Notes under the pieces: model-generated
The model's input: the letters and a program-made list of their open reading frames with translations, nothing else
Told to the model about the DNA's origin: nothing
The model's database searches: none
Assembly (NCBI RefSeq): GCF_000787395.1
Contig: NZ_JRAA01000001.1
Coordinates: forward strand, 744,001-808,000
Reading direction: 5' to 3'
Length of the DNA stretch: 64,000 bases
Source: Solemya velum gill symbiont
Lineage (GTDB): Bacteria; Pseudomonadota; Gammaproteobacteria; Chromatiales; Chromatiaceae
Shown: positions 46,586 through 56,413 of the stretch, piece by piece
How positions within the stretch are numbered: the first letter of the stretch is position 1
Layout of the letters: each line of letters opens with the position of its first letter
Made by a program: the position numbers and the translations under genes

Positions 46586-47664
46586 TCAGTATGATACTGC
46601 TTGCTTAGTGAATGTACGGCCTCTACCAGTGCAGCAGCGTGCTCGGGTGGAATCGTCGGGTGAATGCCATGTCCCAGGTTGAAGACATGCCCGCTTCCCT
46701 TGCCATAGCTCTTCAGAACAGTCGCAACTTCTGCGCGAATTCGCTCAGGTGAGGAGTAGAGTACGCATGGATCGAGATTGCCCTGCAGGGCGACCTTATC
46801 GCCAACACGCTCGCGCGCATCATTGATATCAATTGTCCAGTCGAGACCCAGGGCATCAGCGCCTGATGCAGCCATATCCTCCAGCCACAGGGCACCGCCC
46901 TTGGTGAACATAATGACAGGCACTTTACGTCCATCATTCTCACGCTGGAGACCGTCGATAATCTGCGTCATGTAGTTGAGAGTGAACTCACGATAGTCAC
47001 GCGGAGTCAGTACACCGCCCCAGGTATCGAACAGCATAACTGCCTGTGCTCCCGCGGCAATCTGGCCATTCAGGTAACTGGTTACCGATTGTGCCAACTT
47101 GTCGAGCAACAGATGCATGGTTTCAGGCTGCTCAAACATCATGCCCTTTGAGAGCGCGAAATTCTTGGTACTGCCACCCTCAACCATGTAGGTTGCCAGC
47201 GTCCATGGACTGCCGGAGAAGCCAATCAGCGGTACACGGCCATCGAGTTCACGCCGGATCACCCGCACTGCGTTCATAACGTAGTCGAGCTCATCTTCCG
47301 GATCGGGAATCGGCAGCGCTTCAACCTCAGCCTTAGTGCGCACCGGGCGTTCGAACAGCGGTCCCTCACCTTCACCAAAGTAGAGTCCCATGCCCATGGC
47401 ATCGGGGATCGTCAAAATGTCGGAAAAGAGAATCGCTGCATCCAGCGGAAAGCGTTCGAGGGGCTGAATTGTCACTTCGCAAGCAAGTTCCGGATTCTTG
47501 CACAGCGACAGAAAGTCACCTGCCTTAGCGCGCGTTTTACGGTATTCCGGAAGATAGCGACCTGCCTGGCGCATCATCCAAACGGGGGTCATATCAACAG
47601 GTTCGCGCAGCAGCGCTCTCAGGAAGCGGTCATTTTTTAGTTCTGTCACTGGAAGATCAATCAT
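46582..47664 (-). CDS. hemE: Uroporphyrinogen decarboxylase HemE
   Basis: Haem pathway enzyme that decarboxylates the four acetate side chains of uroporphyrinogen III. At 360 residues it has the signature motifs [25 protein letters not shown] (about 17-41), [13 protein letters not shown] and [17 protein letters not shown]. It heads a minus-strand run with ampG and the TauE-like gene and is divergent from the carbonic-anhydrase-like gene. Confidence 0.98.
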   Translation of the reverse strand: MIDLPVTELKNDRFLRALLREPVDMTPVWMMRQAGRYLPEYRKTRAKAGDFLSLCKNPELACEVTIQPLERFPLDAAILFSDILTIPDAMGMGLYFGEGEGPLFERPVRTKAEVEALPIPDPEDELDYVMNAVRVIRRELDGRVPLIGFSGSPWTLATYMVEGGSTKNFALSKGMMFEQPETMHLLLDKLAQSVTSYLNGQIAAGAQAVMLFDTWGGVLTPRDYREFTLNYMTQIIDGLQRENDGRKVPVIMFTKGGALWLEDMAASGADALGLDWTIDINDARERVGDKVALQGNLDPCVLYSSPERIRAEVATVLKSYGKGSGHVFNLGHGIHPTIPPEHAAALVEAVHSLSKQYHTE

Positions 47665-47714
47665 TTATGGGTACAATGGAACGATTCTAACACGGACTGG
47701 CCAGGATTCAGCGC

Positions 47715-48248
47715 ATGATTGAACCATTTGAGGGAGAGAATCCTGACATACAGGCTGACTGCTGGATTCATCCCAGTGCCGTCATCATCGGTGATGTCAC
47801 TATCGGCAGCCAGTCAAATGTCTGGCCACTATGTGTCATACGTGGTGATGTCAATTCAATCAGCATTGGTGAACGGACCAATATCCAGGATGGCAGCGTA
47901 CTGCACGTCACCTCGAAACGCGAGGATAATCCTGGTGCCGCTCTCGCTATTGGCGACGAGGTCACTGTTGGCCACAAGGTAATGCTACACGCCTGCACGA
48001 TTGGCAATCACTGCCTCATCGGTATGGGCGCCATCATCATGGACAACACTGTTGTCGAGGATAATGTCATCGTCGGCGCAGGCAGCCTGGTTCCCGAAAA
48101 AAAGCGACTCGAAAGCAAGCATCTCTACATGGGCAGTCCGGTCAAAAAGATCCGCCCACTGACTGAACAGGAGCTTAGCTGGCTGAAACGCTCAGCAGCC
48201 CATTACGTCAAACTGGCAGCTCGCCACGAAAACCCGGCATCATCATGA
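47715..48248 (+). CDS. Gamma-class carbonic anhydrase-like protein (YrdA/PaaY type)
   Basis: Left-handed beta-helix protein of 177 residues built of hexapeptide repeats (AVIIGDVTIGSQSNVWP, CVIRGDVNSISIGERTNIQDG). The metal-site histidines are expected in VLHVTSK, GHKVMLHACTIG and the second of these. Related proteins bind zinc and some act as carbonic anhydrases, but activity is not certain. It overlaps endA by ATGA. Confidence 0.9.
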   Translation: MIEPFEGENPDIQADCWIHPSAVIIGDVTIGSQSNVWPLCVIRGDVNSISIGERTNIQDGSVLHVTSKREDNPGAALAIGDEVTVGHKVMLHACTIGNHCLIGMGAIIMDNTVVEDNVIVGAGSLVPEKKRLESKHLYMGSPVKKIRPLTEQELSWLKRSAAHYVKLAARHENPASS

Positions 48249-48910
48249 AAAAAATTCTCTACGCATCACTCCTTCTCCTGACACTCAATGGCTGCAGTGA
48301 ACTGGAACAGGTTCTCACTGAACTTGAACAGGCTATACCTGAAAACAGCAACAGTCAGAGTCTTACCTATCATGACATCCGACCGGTATTCTGGGGCCAA
48401 GTCTATAGCAATGGAGGCAACACGCTTTACTGCGAACAATCGTTCGGAAAACGACACGGCCGGAACATTAATATTGAGCACGTCTTCCCGATGAGCTGGG
48501 TCACCAAGTCGCTAAAATGCGGCACACGTAACCAGTGCCGAAACAGCAGCGACAGGTTCAATCGTATTGAAGCCGACTTGCATAACCTCTATCCGGCACT
48601 CGCAGAGATTAACGATCTCCGTGGCGCCATGTCCTTTGTCATCATCAAGGGTGAAAAGCGGGTGCGCAAAGGTTGCGATTTCGAGGTCGACAAACGCAGC
48701 TACAAGGCTGAACCCCGCCCTGAAGTGCGCGGTAATATCGCGCGCGCCATGCTCTACATGGCTGACAACTACAAGGAACTTAAACTCTTCAAAAGCCAGC
48801 GCAAACTGATGGAGAAGTGGCACCGGGAAGATCCGCCGGACAGCGAAGAAAAACGACGCAATCGCCTGATCGAGTCGATTCAGGGCAACCGCAATCCCTA
48901 TATTGGCTAA
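48245..48910 (+). CDS. Endonuclease I family lipoprotein
   Basis: Predicted exported DNA/RNA endonuclease of 221 residues. A signal peptide ends with the lipobox LNGC (Cys17), so it is probably membrane-anchored rather than soluble like Escherichia coli EndA. The beta-beta-alpha-metal catalytic part is clear: NIEHVFPMSW, then DLHNLYPALAEINDLRG. It could degrade incoming or environmental DNA; no competence genes lie nearby other than the type IV pilus genes at the left end. Confidence 0.88.
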   Translation: MKKILYASLLLLTLNGCSELEQVLTELEQAIPENSNSQSLTYHDIRPVFWGQVYSNGGNTLYCEQSFGKRHGRNINIEHVFPMSWVTKSLKCGTRNQCRNSSDRFNRIEADLHNLYPALAEINDLRGAMSFVIIKGEKRVRKGCDFEVDKRSYKAEPRPEVRGNIARAMLYMADNYKELKLFKSQRKLMEKWHREDPPDSEEKRRNRLIESIQGNRNPYIG

Positions 48911-48911
48911 T

Positions 48912-48932
48912 TTCCTGCCTGCCAGGCAGGAA
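48912..48932. repeat. Near-perfect dyad between endA and metH
   Basis: TTCCTGCCTG, one base, CAGGCAGGAA: 10-bp arms, one base after the endA stop and 62 bases before the metH ATG. Without a T-run it is a poor terminator; it could end endA transcripts with help or act as an operator for metH. A TATAAT at 48959-48964 follows it. Confidence 0.5.
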
Positions 48933-48993
48933 TCAGCATCAATAACAGTTAAATCAGCTATAATTGCCGGCTATTTTCCCGATTGCTAGTCAG

Positions 48994-51900
48994 ATGTCAG
49001 ACAAAACCACTCTTATCAAAGAAGCCCTTTCGCAACGCATCCTGATTCTGGATGGTGCCATGGGCACCATGATCCAGCGCCACAAGCTGGAAGAAGCCGA
49101 TTTTCGCGGCGAGCGTTTTGCCGACTGGCACTCAGACCTCAAGGGCAATAACGACCTGCTCGTACTGACCCAGCCGCACATCATCCGTGACATCCACGAA
49201 GCCTATCTCGAGGTAGGCGCCGATATCATCGAAACCAACAGTTTCAATGCCACGCGCACCTCGATGGCCGACTACCAGATGGAAGAGCTGGCCTACGAGA
49301 TCAATCTCGAATCGGCAAAGCTGGCTCGTGAGGCAGCGGACAAATACTCTACCGATGACAAGCCACGCTTTGTCGCCGGCGGACTCGGTCCGACCAGCCG
49401 CACCCTGTCGATTTCACCAGATGTCAACGACCCGGGGTTTCGCAACGTCACCTTCAAAGAGCTGGTTGATGTCTATGTCGAGGCAGTGCGTGGACTAATT
49501 TCGGGCGGCGTCGACCTGATACTGATCGAGACCATTTTTGACACCCTTAATGCCAAGGCAGCCATTTTTGCCTGCCAGCAGGTTTTTGAAGAGGATGGTA
49601 TCGAGTTGCCGGTCATGATCTCCGGCACCATCACCGATGCATCCGGCAGAACTCTCTCAGGCCAGACCACGGAAGCCTTCTACAACAGCCTGCGCCATGC
49701 AAATCCTCTGTCGATAGGACTCAATTGCGCGCTCGGTCCGGACCTGCTGCGCCAGTATGTCGAAGAGATGTCACGTGTTAGCGAGACCTGGGTCTCAGCC
49801 TATCCGAATGCCGGCCTGCCGAATGAATTTGGCGAGTATGACCTTGATCCTCAGTCAATGGCCGAACAGGTTGCAGAGTGGGCGCAATCCGGTTTCGTCA
49901 ACATCGTTGGCGGTTGTTGTGGATCCAGTCCTGATCATATCAAGGCGATTGCAGATGCAGTCAACGGCCTGCCGCCGCGTAAACTGCCGGAAATTCCTGT
50001 CGAGTGCCGCCTCTCAGGTCTCGAACCACTCAACATCGGCAAAGAGTCGTTATTCGTCAATGTCGGTGAACGCGCCAATGTTACCGGCTCGGCAAAATTC
50101 AAGCGCCTCATCCTCAACGAGGAGTATGACGAGGCGCTCGACATCTGCCGTAGCCAGGTTGAGAACGGCGCACAAATCGTCGATGTCAACATGGATGAGG
50201 GCATGCTCGATGGCATAGCAGCAATGACCCGCTTCCTTAACCTGTGCGCAACCGAACCGGATATTGCCAAGGTACCCATGATGATCGACTCTTCCAAGTG
50301 GGAGATCATCGAGGCCGGTCTACAGTGTGTGCAAGGCAAGGCAGTTGTGAATTCCATCTCCATGAAGGAAGGAGAGGCCGCTTTTATAAAGCATGCAAAA
50401 CTGTGTCGCCGCTATGGTGCTGCAATCATTGTCATGGCATTTGACGAGGAAGGCCAGGCCGACACACAAGAACGCAAGGTTGAGATCTGCGAACGAGCTT
50501 ACAAACTGCTCACAGAGACAGTCGGCTTTCCGCCTGAAGATATCATCTTTGACCCCAACATCTTTGCCGTGGCAACCGGCATCGAGGAGCATGATAACTA
50601 CGGCGTCGATTTCATCGAGGCAACACGCGAAATCAAGCAACGCCTGGCGCACACACTGGTTTCTGGTGGCGTTTCCAATGTCTCCTTCTCGTTTCGCGGT
50701 AACAACCCGGTACGCGAGGCGATTCATGCCGTCTTCCTCTACCATGCCATCAAGGCCGGTATGGATATGGGCATCGTCAATGCAGCCCAGCTTGCCGTCT
50801 ATGATGAACTGCCTGCCGAATTGCGTGAAGCTGTCGAGGATGTGGTCCTCAACCGCTCATCCGATGCCGGTGAGAAGCTGGTCGAGATTGCACCAAACTA
50901 CATCGACTCCGGTGACGAGCAGGAGAAGTCAGATCACGCCGAGTGGCGCGAATGGAACGTTGAGAAACGCCTTGAGCATGCGCTGGTCAAGGGTATTACA
51001 GAATTCATCGATGAAGATACCGAGGCGGCACGCCTCAAACTGGGCAAGCCTCTGCTGGTTATCGAGGGCCCGTTGATGAACGGCATGAATATTGTCGGCG
51101 ACCTGTTCGGCGCAGGCAAGATGTTTCTGCCACAGGTGGTCAAGTCTGCACGCGTGATGAAAAAATCGGTGGCTTACCTGGAGCCTTTCCTCGAGGCGGA
51201 AAAGGCTGATTGTGCCCCGCAAGCCAAGGGCAAAATTCTTATGGCGACGGTAAAGGGTGATGTCCATGACATTGGCAAGAACATCGTCGGCGTGGTGCTG
51301 CAGTGTAACAACTACGAAGTCATCGATCTCGGTGTCATGGTGTCAGCAGAAACCATCCTGCAAACCGCCCGTGATGAGAATGTCGATATTATCGGTCTTT
51401 CAGGTCTGATTACACCGTCGCTTGACGAGATGGTGCATGTCGCCAATGAAATGACACGCCAGAGCTTCAACATACCCCTGATGATCGGTGGAGCGACCAC
51501 CTCGATGGCACACACCGCTGTCAAGATCGAACCAAAATATGCACATGGCGCTGTTTATGTAGCTGATGCTTCGCGTGCTGTCGGTGTTGCATCACAACTG
51601 CTTTCCAGTGATCAAAAAGCTGCTTTTCTTGCCGATACGAAAGATGAGTACGAAGCTGTGCGCCAGCGTCGTGCCAGCAAGGAGAACAAGCAACAACTGC
51701 TGCCTTTCAAGCAGGCACAACAGAATCCCACCCCGATCGACTGGGAGAGTTATACACCTGTCCAGCCAAACAATACGGGCATCACTGTACTGGATGATAT
51801 TCCAATCAGTGAACTGGTCGATACCATCGACTGGACCTTCTTCTTCCATGCGTGGCAGCTCAAAGGGCGTTATCCAAAAATCCTTGATGATGCCGAGAAA

Positions 51901-52674
51901 GGAGAAGAGGCACGCAAGCTGTTTGCCGATGCACAGAAGATGCTGCAACAGATTATTGATGAGGAGTGGCTCTCGGCAAAAGCAGTTGTCGGACTCTTCC
52001 CTGCCAACAGCCATGGGGACGACATCACCCTCGAACTGCCTGACGGCAGCCACAAGCAACTGCACTTCCTGCGTAAACAGGGCAAGCAGCCGGCTGGTCA
52101 TTACAATGAGTCGCTCGCCGATTACATCGCTCCCGAATCATCCGGAAAGCAGGATTATCTGGGTGGTTTCGCCTGCACAGCCGGCATAGGTATCGATGAA
52201 AAGGTCAGGGAGTTCGACAAGGATCACGACGACTATAGCTCGCTGATGCTCAAGGCACTTGCTGACCGCCTCGCAGAATCTCTTGCCGAGTGGCTGCATC
52301 ACAAGGTACGTACCGAGTTGTGGGGATACGCAAAAGATGAGTCCCTTAGTAATGATGACCTGATTGCCGAGAGGTACCAGGGCATACGCCCCGCAATCGG
52401 TTACCCTGCTTCACCGGACCACACAGAGAAAGATATCCTGTGGGAGATTCTCGATGCAGAAGCCAATACCGGTATCTGGCTGACTGAATCGAAGGCGATG
52501 GTACCCACTGCAGCTGTCAGCGGTCTCTATTTTGCACATCCACAGGCACGTTATTTTGCCGTTGGTAAACTCAATCATGATCAGGTTGCAGATTATTCGG
52601 AACGCAAACAGATGGAATTGAAAAGCATGGAACGCTGGCTTGCCCCTAATCTCGCCTACGATCCTGACGCTTAA
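48994..52674 (+). CDS. metH: Cobalamin-dependent methionine synthase MetH
   Basis: Transfers the methyl group of 5-methyltetrahydrofolate to homocysteine through bound cobalamin. All four modules are present in 1226 residues. They are: homocysteine domain (GLNCALGPD and [11 protein letters not shown] zinc cysteines, to about 325); pterin domain (about 345-640); B12 module with [15 protein letters not shown], the His being the lower cobalt ligand; and the reactivation domain with [13 protein letters not shown] chose the ATG at 48994 (MSDKTT); a TTG at 48964 is in frame but lies in the predicted -10. Confidence 0.98.
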   Translation: MSDKTTLIKEALSQRILILDGAMGTMIQRHKLEEADFRGERFADWHSDLKGNNDLLVLTQPHIIRDIHEAYLEVGADIIETNSFNATRTSMADYQMEELAYEINLESAKLAREAADKYSTDDKPRFVAGGLGPTSRTLSISPDVNDPGFRNVTFKELVDVYVEAVRGLISGGVDLILIETIFDTLNAKAAIFACQQVFEEDGIELPVMISGTITDASGRTLSGQTTEAFYNSLRHANPLSIGLNCALGPDLLRQYVEEMSRVSETWVSAYPNAGLPNEFGEYDLDPQSMAEQVAEWAQSGFVNIVGGCCGSSPDHIKAIADAVNGLPPRKLPEIPVECRLSGLEPLNIGKESLFVNVGERANVTGSAKFKRLILNEEYDEALDICRSQVENGAQIVDVNMDEGMLDGIAAMTRFLNLCATEPDIAKVPMMIDSSKWEIIEAGLQCVQGKAVVNSISMKEGEAAFIKHAKLCRRYGAAIIVMAFDEEGQADTQERKVEICERAYKLLTETVGFPPEDIIFDPNIFAVATGIEEHDNYGVDFIEATREIKQRLAHTLVSGGVSNVSFSFRGNNPVREAIHAVFLYHAIKAGMDMGIVNAAQLAVYDELPAELREAVEDVVLNRSSDAGEKLVEIAPNYIDSGDEQEKSDHAEWREWNVEKRLEHALVKGITEFIDEDTEAARLKLGKPLLVIEGPLMNGMNIVGDLFGAGKMFLPQVVKSARVMKKSVAYLEPFLEAEKADCAPQAKGKILMATVKGDVHDIGKNIVGVVLQCNNYEVIDLGVMVSAETILQTARDENVDIIGLSGLITPSLDEMVHVANEMTRQSFNIPLMIGGATTSMAHTAVKIEPKYAHGAVYVADASRAVGVASQLLSSDQKAAFLADTKDEYEAVRQRRASKENKQQLLPFKQAQQNPTPIDWESYTPVQPNNTGITVLDDIPISELVDTIDWTFFFHAWQLKGRYPKILDDAEKGEEARKLFADAQKMLQQIIDEEWLSAKAVVGLFPANSHGDDITLELPDGSHKQLHFLRKQGKQPAGHYNESLADYIAPESSGKQDYLGGFACTAGIGIDEKVREFDKDHDDYSSLMLKALADRLAESLAEWLHHKVRTELWGYAKDESLSNDDLIAERYQGIRPAIGYPASPDHTEKDILWEILDAEANTGIWLTESKAMVPTAAVSGLYFAHPQARYFAVGKLNHDQVADYSERKQMELKSMERWLAPNLAYDPDA

Positions 52675-52687
52675 CCCGGTCTGATCG

Positions 52688-53629
52688 ATGGAAGTCCTGT
52701 CGCTGTCACTGCCCTTCTTCGGACTCATACTCCTCGGCTGGGCATCGGCAAAGGCAACCTCCTACGGCGAGGAAGGGCTCAAGTGGATGAGCTTTTTCAT
52801 CATCTATATCGCGCTGCCTGCACTCTTCTTCCAGCTCATCCGCAAAACACCACTTGAGGAACTGGCGAATCCCGGATTCATCATCGGCACCAGCGGCAGT
52901 ACCCTGGCTATTTTTTTGCTCGCTTACCTGTTTGGGCGCTATTTCAGTCGCAATAACAATACCGAAAGCACCATGCAGGCGGTTGCAGGCAGCTATTCCA
53001 ACATCGGATATATGGGACCGGGCCTGACCCTCGCCGCATTCGGCGAGGCTGCCGTGGTACCAACTGCCCTGGTCTTCTGTTTCGATAACGCCCTGTTGTT
53101 CACCCTGACACCATTGTTTGTCGAACTCGGAAAACAGAGTGAACATCACATCGGAGCAGTGCTCCTGCAGGCCACTAAAAAAGTTCTACTGCATCCTTTC
53201 ATCATGGCAACAATTGCCGGTGTACTGGCGTCGGCTATTAACTTCGAGCCACCGCAGTTTATCGAGAATATCCTCAACCTTCTCAAGGGCGCAGCAGCAC
53301 CATGCGCCCTGTTTGTTCTTGGCGTCGTCATCGCCGGGCGCAAGGCACACCTCAACAGCATTGATATTCCGGTGACTCTGCTGATCAAGCTGATACTGCA
53401 TCCCCTGCTGGTTTACATACTATTAACCTGGATAGGTGATATACCTCCCATTTGGCTCTATACCGGTGTTCTGATGTCCGCCTTGCCGCCAGCGCTGAAT
53501 GTATTCATTCTTGCGCAGCAATACGATGCCTTCATTGAGCAGGCATCATCAATCGTGCTGATCGGCACCATCATTGCTGTATTCACTGTCACTGCCCTGC
53601 TCTATGCTATTCAATATGGCTGGATCTGA
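52688..53629 (+). CDS. AEC family transporter
   Basis: Auxin-efflux-carrier family membrane protein with about ten helices in 313 residues, opening EVLSLSLPFFGLILLGWASAKA. YSNIGYMGPGLTLAAFG and the C-terminal ALPPALNVFILAQQYD are the helix-break motifs of the family. The substrate is unknown; bacterial members move malate, malonate or amino-acid-like acids. It starts 13 bases after metH and overlaps tmcA by 14 bases, so the three genes probably share a transcript. Confidence 0.9.
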   Translation: MEVLSLSLPFFGLILLGWASAKATSYGEEGLKWMSFFIIYIALPALFFQLIRKTPLEELANPGFIIGTSGSTLAIFLLAYLFGRYFSRNNNTESTMQAVAGSYSNIGYMGPGLTLAAFGEAAVVPTALVFCFDNALLFTLTPLFVELGKQSEHHIGAVLLQATKKVLLHPFIMATIAGVLASAINFEPPQFIENILNLLKGAAAPCALFVLGVVIAGRKAHLNSIDIPVTLLIKLILHPLLVYILLTWIGDIPPIWLYTGVLMSALPPALNVFILAQQYDAFIEQASSIVLIGTIIAVFTVTALLYAIQYGWI

Positions 53630-55670
53630 CCGCACACTTCACCTGGTTAGCGGCGACATGGCATGGTGCCATGCGCAAGCCGGGAATATTCTGGATGATC
53701 TCGATCAGCACAGGGTGCTCCTGCTATCGAACAGCCTTGACGGTCTTGCTACCAGTCACTACAGGCAGATTCTGGGGAAAGAGTTTGATTGCATTATCTA
53801 TGACTGCTTCAGCGGGCTCGATGCAGATGCGCTAGGTTCAGTCTGCGGCACTGTTCGAGGTGGCGGTGCACTGATTCTGCTGACACCGCCCCTGACTGAC
53901 TGGAGCAACTTCAAGGATCCTGACTACAGGCGCCACGGTTATACCGATAATGAAAAACCACAAGGCCTGTTCATTCAACGCCTGGTACATCTGCTGTTGA
54001 ACTCCGATGCTGCCACCAGTCATAAGCAAAAAGAGAACAAGCAGGTCAATATCAGCCTGAAACCGGTAACAGCAACCGCAGCAACTGACGACCAGTTGCA
54101 TACCATCGAGGCAATTGAGCGTGTGGCACTGGGTCATGCAAAGCGCCCACTGGTAATCAAGGCAGATCGTGGTCGCGGCAAAAGTGCCGCCATTGGAATT
54201 GCTGCTGCCAAGCTGCTTGAAAAAGACAAGCGCAACATCCTGGTTACTGCACCGTCATTTGCAGCCGTGGAAACTTTGTTCCGGCATGCGGCAGACAATC
54301 TGCCCGGCTTTGCCATGCAGCAGCAGGCATTGACCCATGCAGACGGGCGAAGACTGGCTTTCATTGCGCCGGACAAACTGGTTCATGACAAGCCGGCATG
54401 CGACCTCTTATGTGTCGATGAGGCTGCAGCAATACCGGCACAACTGCTCGAGGCGATGCTCAAACAGCAAAACCGCATCCTTTTCTCGACAACCGTACAC
54501 GGCTACGAAGGTTCCGGTCGCGGTTTTGAAATCCGCTTCAGCAAGGTACTCGAGAGACTTACCCCACAGTGGAAAACAACAAGTCTGAAAGCACCAATCC
54601 GCTGGCGTGATGGGGATGCACTGGAAGCACTGCTCAATGACCTGCTGCTGTTCGATGCAGACCAAACAGCATTCGATACAGACATGCTCGACTCTTCCGA
54701 CCTGGTCATCAGCTGTGTCACTCAGCAGGAACTATTCAAAGATGAGGCTGCACTGCGTGCCTTCTTCGGCCTCCTGGTCACGGCACATTACCGCACCCGC
54801 CCCTTCGACTTGCGCCACCTGCTTGATGGCAAACAACTACGCTTGTGGAGAGCTACAATCAACAACCGACTGGTCGGTGCTCTTGTGTGTGTTGAAGAGG
54901 GAAATATCGACGAACAACTCGCTCAAGGAATTCGCAGCGGCAAGCGCAGACCAAAAAACCAGCTGGTTCCGCAGACTTTGCAACAGCATCTTGGCGTGGA
55001 CCAGGCACTGGAGACCAGCTATCTGCGCATCATGCGCATCGCTGTCGCCCCCGGACTGCAACGCAAAGGTATCGGCAGACGACTTCTGCAAACAGCAGCT
55101 ACAGATTACAGTCAATCAACAGACCTGCTCGCCACCTCGTTCGGAGCAACTGCTGAGCTACTCGATTTCTGGCGCACAACAGGTTTCACACCAGTGCGCA
55201 TCGGACTCACGCGGGATGCATCAAGCGGTTGCCATTCAGTGCTGATGCTCGCGCCACTCTCAGGTAATGGTGAAATGCTGATGCAAAACTGCCAGGAACG
55301 TTACCTTGAAACACTTCCGTACCTGCTGCGTGGAGGCTTAAGTGATCTCGAAACGAATATTATCCAAAGAGCATTTCCACACACCTCGGATGCGCTTACA
55401 AAAGAGAGCAGGAGCAGGCTTGAGCTATTCAGTACACATGCCCTGTCACTCGATGCTGTGCTGCCAGACCTGCACCAGTTAACCCGACTGCTTCTGTCCG
55501 GAGAGAGACACATCGATATCAAGCCGGAACACCTTGCCTGCCTTGTGAGTTATTCACTGCAGGAAATCGACAGCAAAGATGTTGCGACCAGGCTGGAAAT
55601 AGCAGGGAAATCGGCTGCCGAAAAACTATTGCGTGACGCAACGACGGAAGGATTGCAGCGACTGCAATAA
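53616..55670 (+). CDS. tmcA: tRNA(Met) cytidine acetyltransferase TmcA
   Basis: Makes N4-acetylcytidine at the wobble base of elongator tRNA-Met using acetyl-CoA and ATP. From the ATG at 53616 (684 residues) the order is an N-terminal DUF1726-like domain, an RNA-helicase module with Walker A GRGKSAA (from G186) and DEAAAIP as Walker B, a GNAT domain with VAPGLQRKGIGRRLL, and a C-terminal tRNA-binding part. In-frame starts at 53604 (ATG) and 53574 (TTG) lie deeper in the AEC gene. Confidence 0.95.
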   Translation: MAGSDRTLHLVSGDMAWCHAQAGNILDDLDQHRVLLLSNSLDGLATSHYRQILGKEFDCIIYDCFSGLDADALGSVCGTVRGGGALILLTPPLTDWSNFKDPDYRRHGYTDNEKPQGLFIQRLVHLLLNSDAATSHKQKENKQVNISLKPVTATAATDDQLHTIEAIERVALGHAKRPLVIKADRGRGKSAAIGIAAAKLLEKDKRNILVTAPSFAAVETLFRHAADNLPGFAMQQQALTHADGRRLAFIAPDKLVHDKPACDLLCVDEAAAIPAQLLEAMLKQQNRILFSTTVHGYEGSGRGFEIRFSKVLERLTPQWKTTSLKAPIRWRDGDALEALLNDLLLFDADQTAFDTDMLDSSDLVISCVTQQELFKDEAALRAFFGLLVTAHYRTRPFDLRHLLDGKQLRLWRATINNRLVGALVCVEEGNIDEQLAQGIRSGKRRPKNQLVPQTLQQHLGVDQALETSYLRIMRIAVAPGLQRKGIGRRLLQTAATDYSQSTDLLATSFGATAELLDFWRTTGFTPVRIGLTRDASSGCHSVLMLAPLSGNGEMLMQNCQERYLETLPYLLRGGLSDLETNIIQRAFPHTSDALTKESRSRLELFSTHALSLDAVLPDLHQLTRLLLSGERHIDIKPEHLACLVSYSLQEIDSKDVATRLEIAGKSAAEKLLRDATTEGLQRLQ

Positions 55671-55704
55671 CGCACCAAAACCTGGAAGCCTCTGACCCAC
55701 CCCC

Positions 55705-56259
55705 TTACTTGATAAGGTTGAGATATTCCATACGAGTCGCCTGCGACTTGCGAAATGCTCCCAGCATCACCGAGGTCTTCATTACAGAATTCTGTTTCTC
55801 GACACCACGCATCTTCATACACAGGTGCTCAGCTTCAATAGTTACCGCCACACCTGCAGGATTAATCGCCTGCTCAATCGCGTCGGCAATCTGTATGGTC
55901 ATATTTTCCTGGATCTGCAAGCGACGCGCATACATATCGACGATACGGGCGATCTTGGACAGGCCGATCACCTTGCCCTGCGGCAGGTAGGCAATATGTG
56001 CCTTGCCGATAAAAGGCAGCATATGGTGTTCGCACAGGGAGTAGAGCTCGATATCCTTGACGACAATCATGTCGTCGGCATCGCTGTCAAAGATCGCCTC
56101 GTTGACGACATCATCAAGAGACTGGCTGTAACCGCGGCACAGGAACTGCATGGCCTGCGCGGCACGTTCAGGGGTTCTTATCAGCCCATCGCGCTCGAGG
56201 TTCTCACCAACATTCTCAATAATGCCGGCATAATGGTCTGTCAGTTTATCCAGGGACAT
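55705..56259 (-). CDS. folE: GTP cyclohydrolase I FolE
   Basis: First step of folate synthesis: GTP to 7,8-dihydroneopterin triphosphate. The ATG at 56259 has a GGAG site six bases upstream and gives 185 residues; a frame to 56337 would add 26 unrelated residues. Zinc ligands C76 and H79 (CEHHMLPF) and C147 (HLCMKMRG) are intact. It is convergent with tmcA and divergent from the sensor kinase. Confidence 0.97.
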   Translation of the reverse strand: MSLDKLTDHYAGIIENVGENLERDGLIRTPERAAQAMQFLCRGYSQSLDDVVNEAIFDSDADDMIVVKDIELYSLCEHHMLPFIGKAHIAYLPQGKVIGLSKIARIVDMYARRLQIQENMTIQIADAIEQAINPAGVAVTIEAEHLCMKMRGVEKQNSVMKTSVMLGAFRKSQATRMEYLNLIK

Positions 56260-56413
56260 ATTGGCTCCGTGCAATTGGATGAAGGACAAATTCTGCCCTA
56301 TAGGCATTGATTGTATGCGACTGCACCCCGCACTCAAAGCCCGGAAAAATTCTGGAAATAGTGTTTCTGCGTTATCCTATAGGAATGTTTAGCAATTCGA
56401 CTCCTAAGACAGC

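Noticed and set aside
48933-48993. Cobalamin or SAM riboswitch before metH
   Set aside because: The space is too short and no B12-box or SAM-box sequence is visible; only the dyad and a TATAAT box are present.
53574-53615. Upstream starts for TmcA
   Set aside because: The TTG at 53574 and ATG at 53604 are in frame, but the extra residues are read from the AEC gene in another frame; homologous sequence begins after MAGSDRTLHL.
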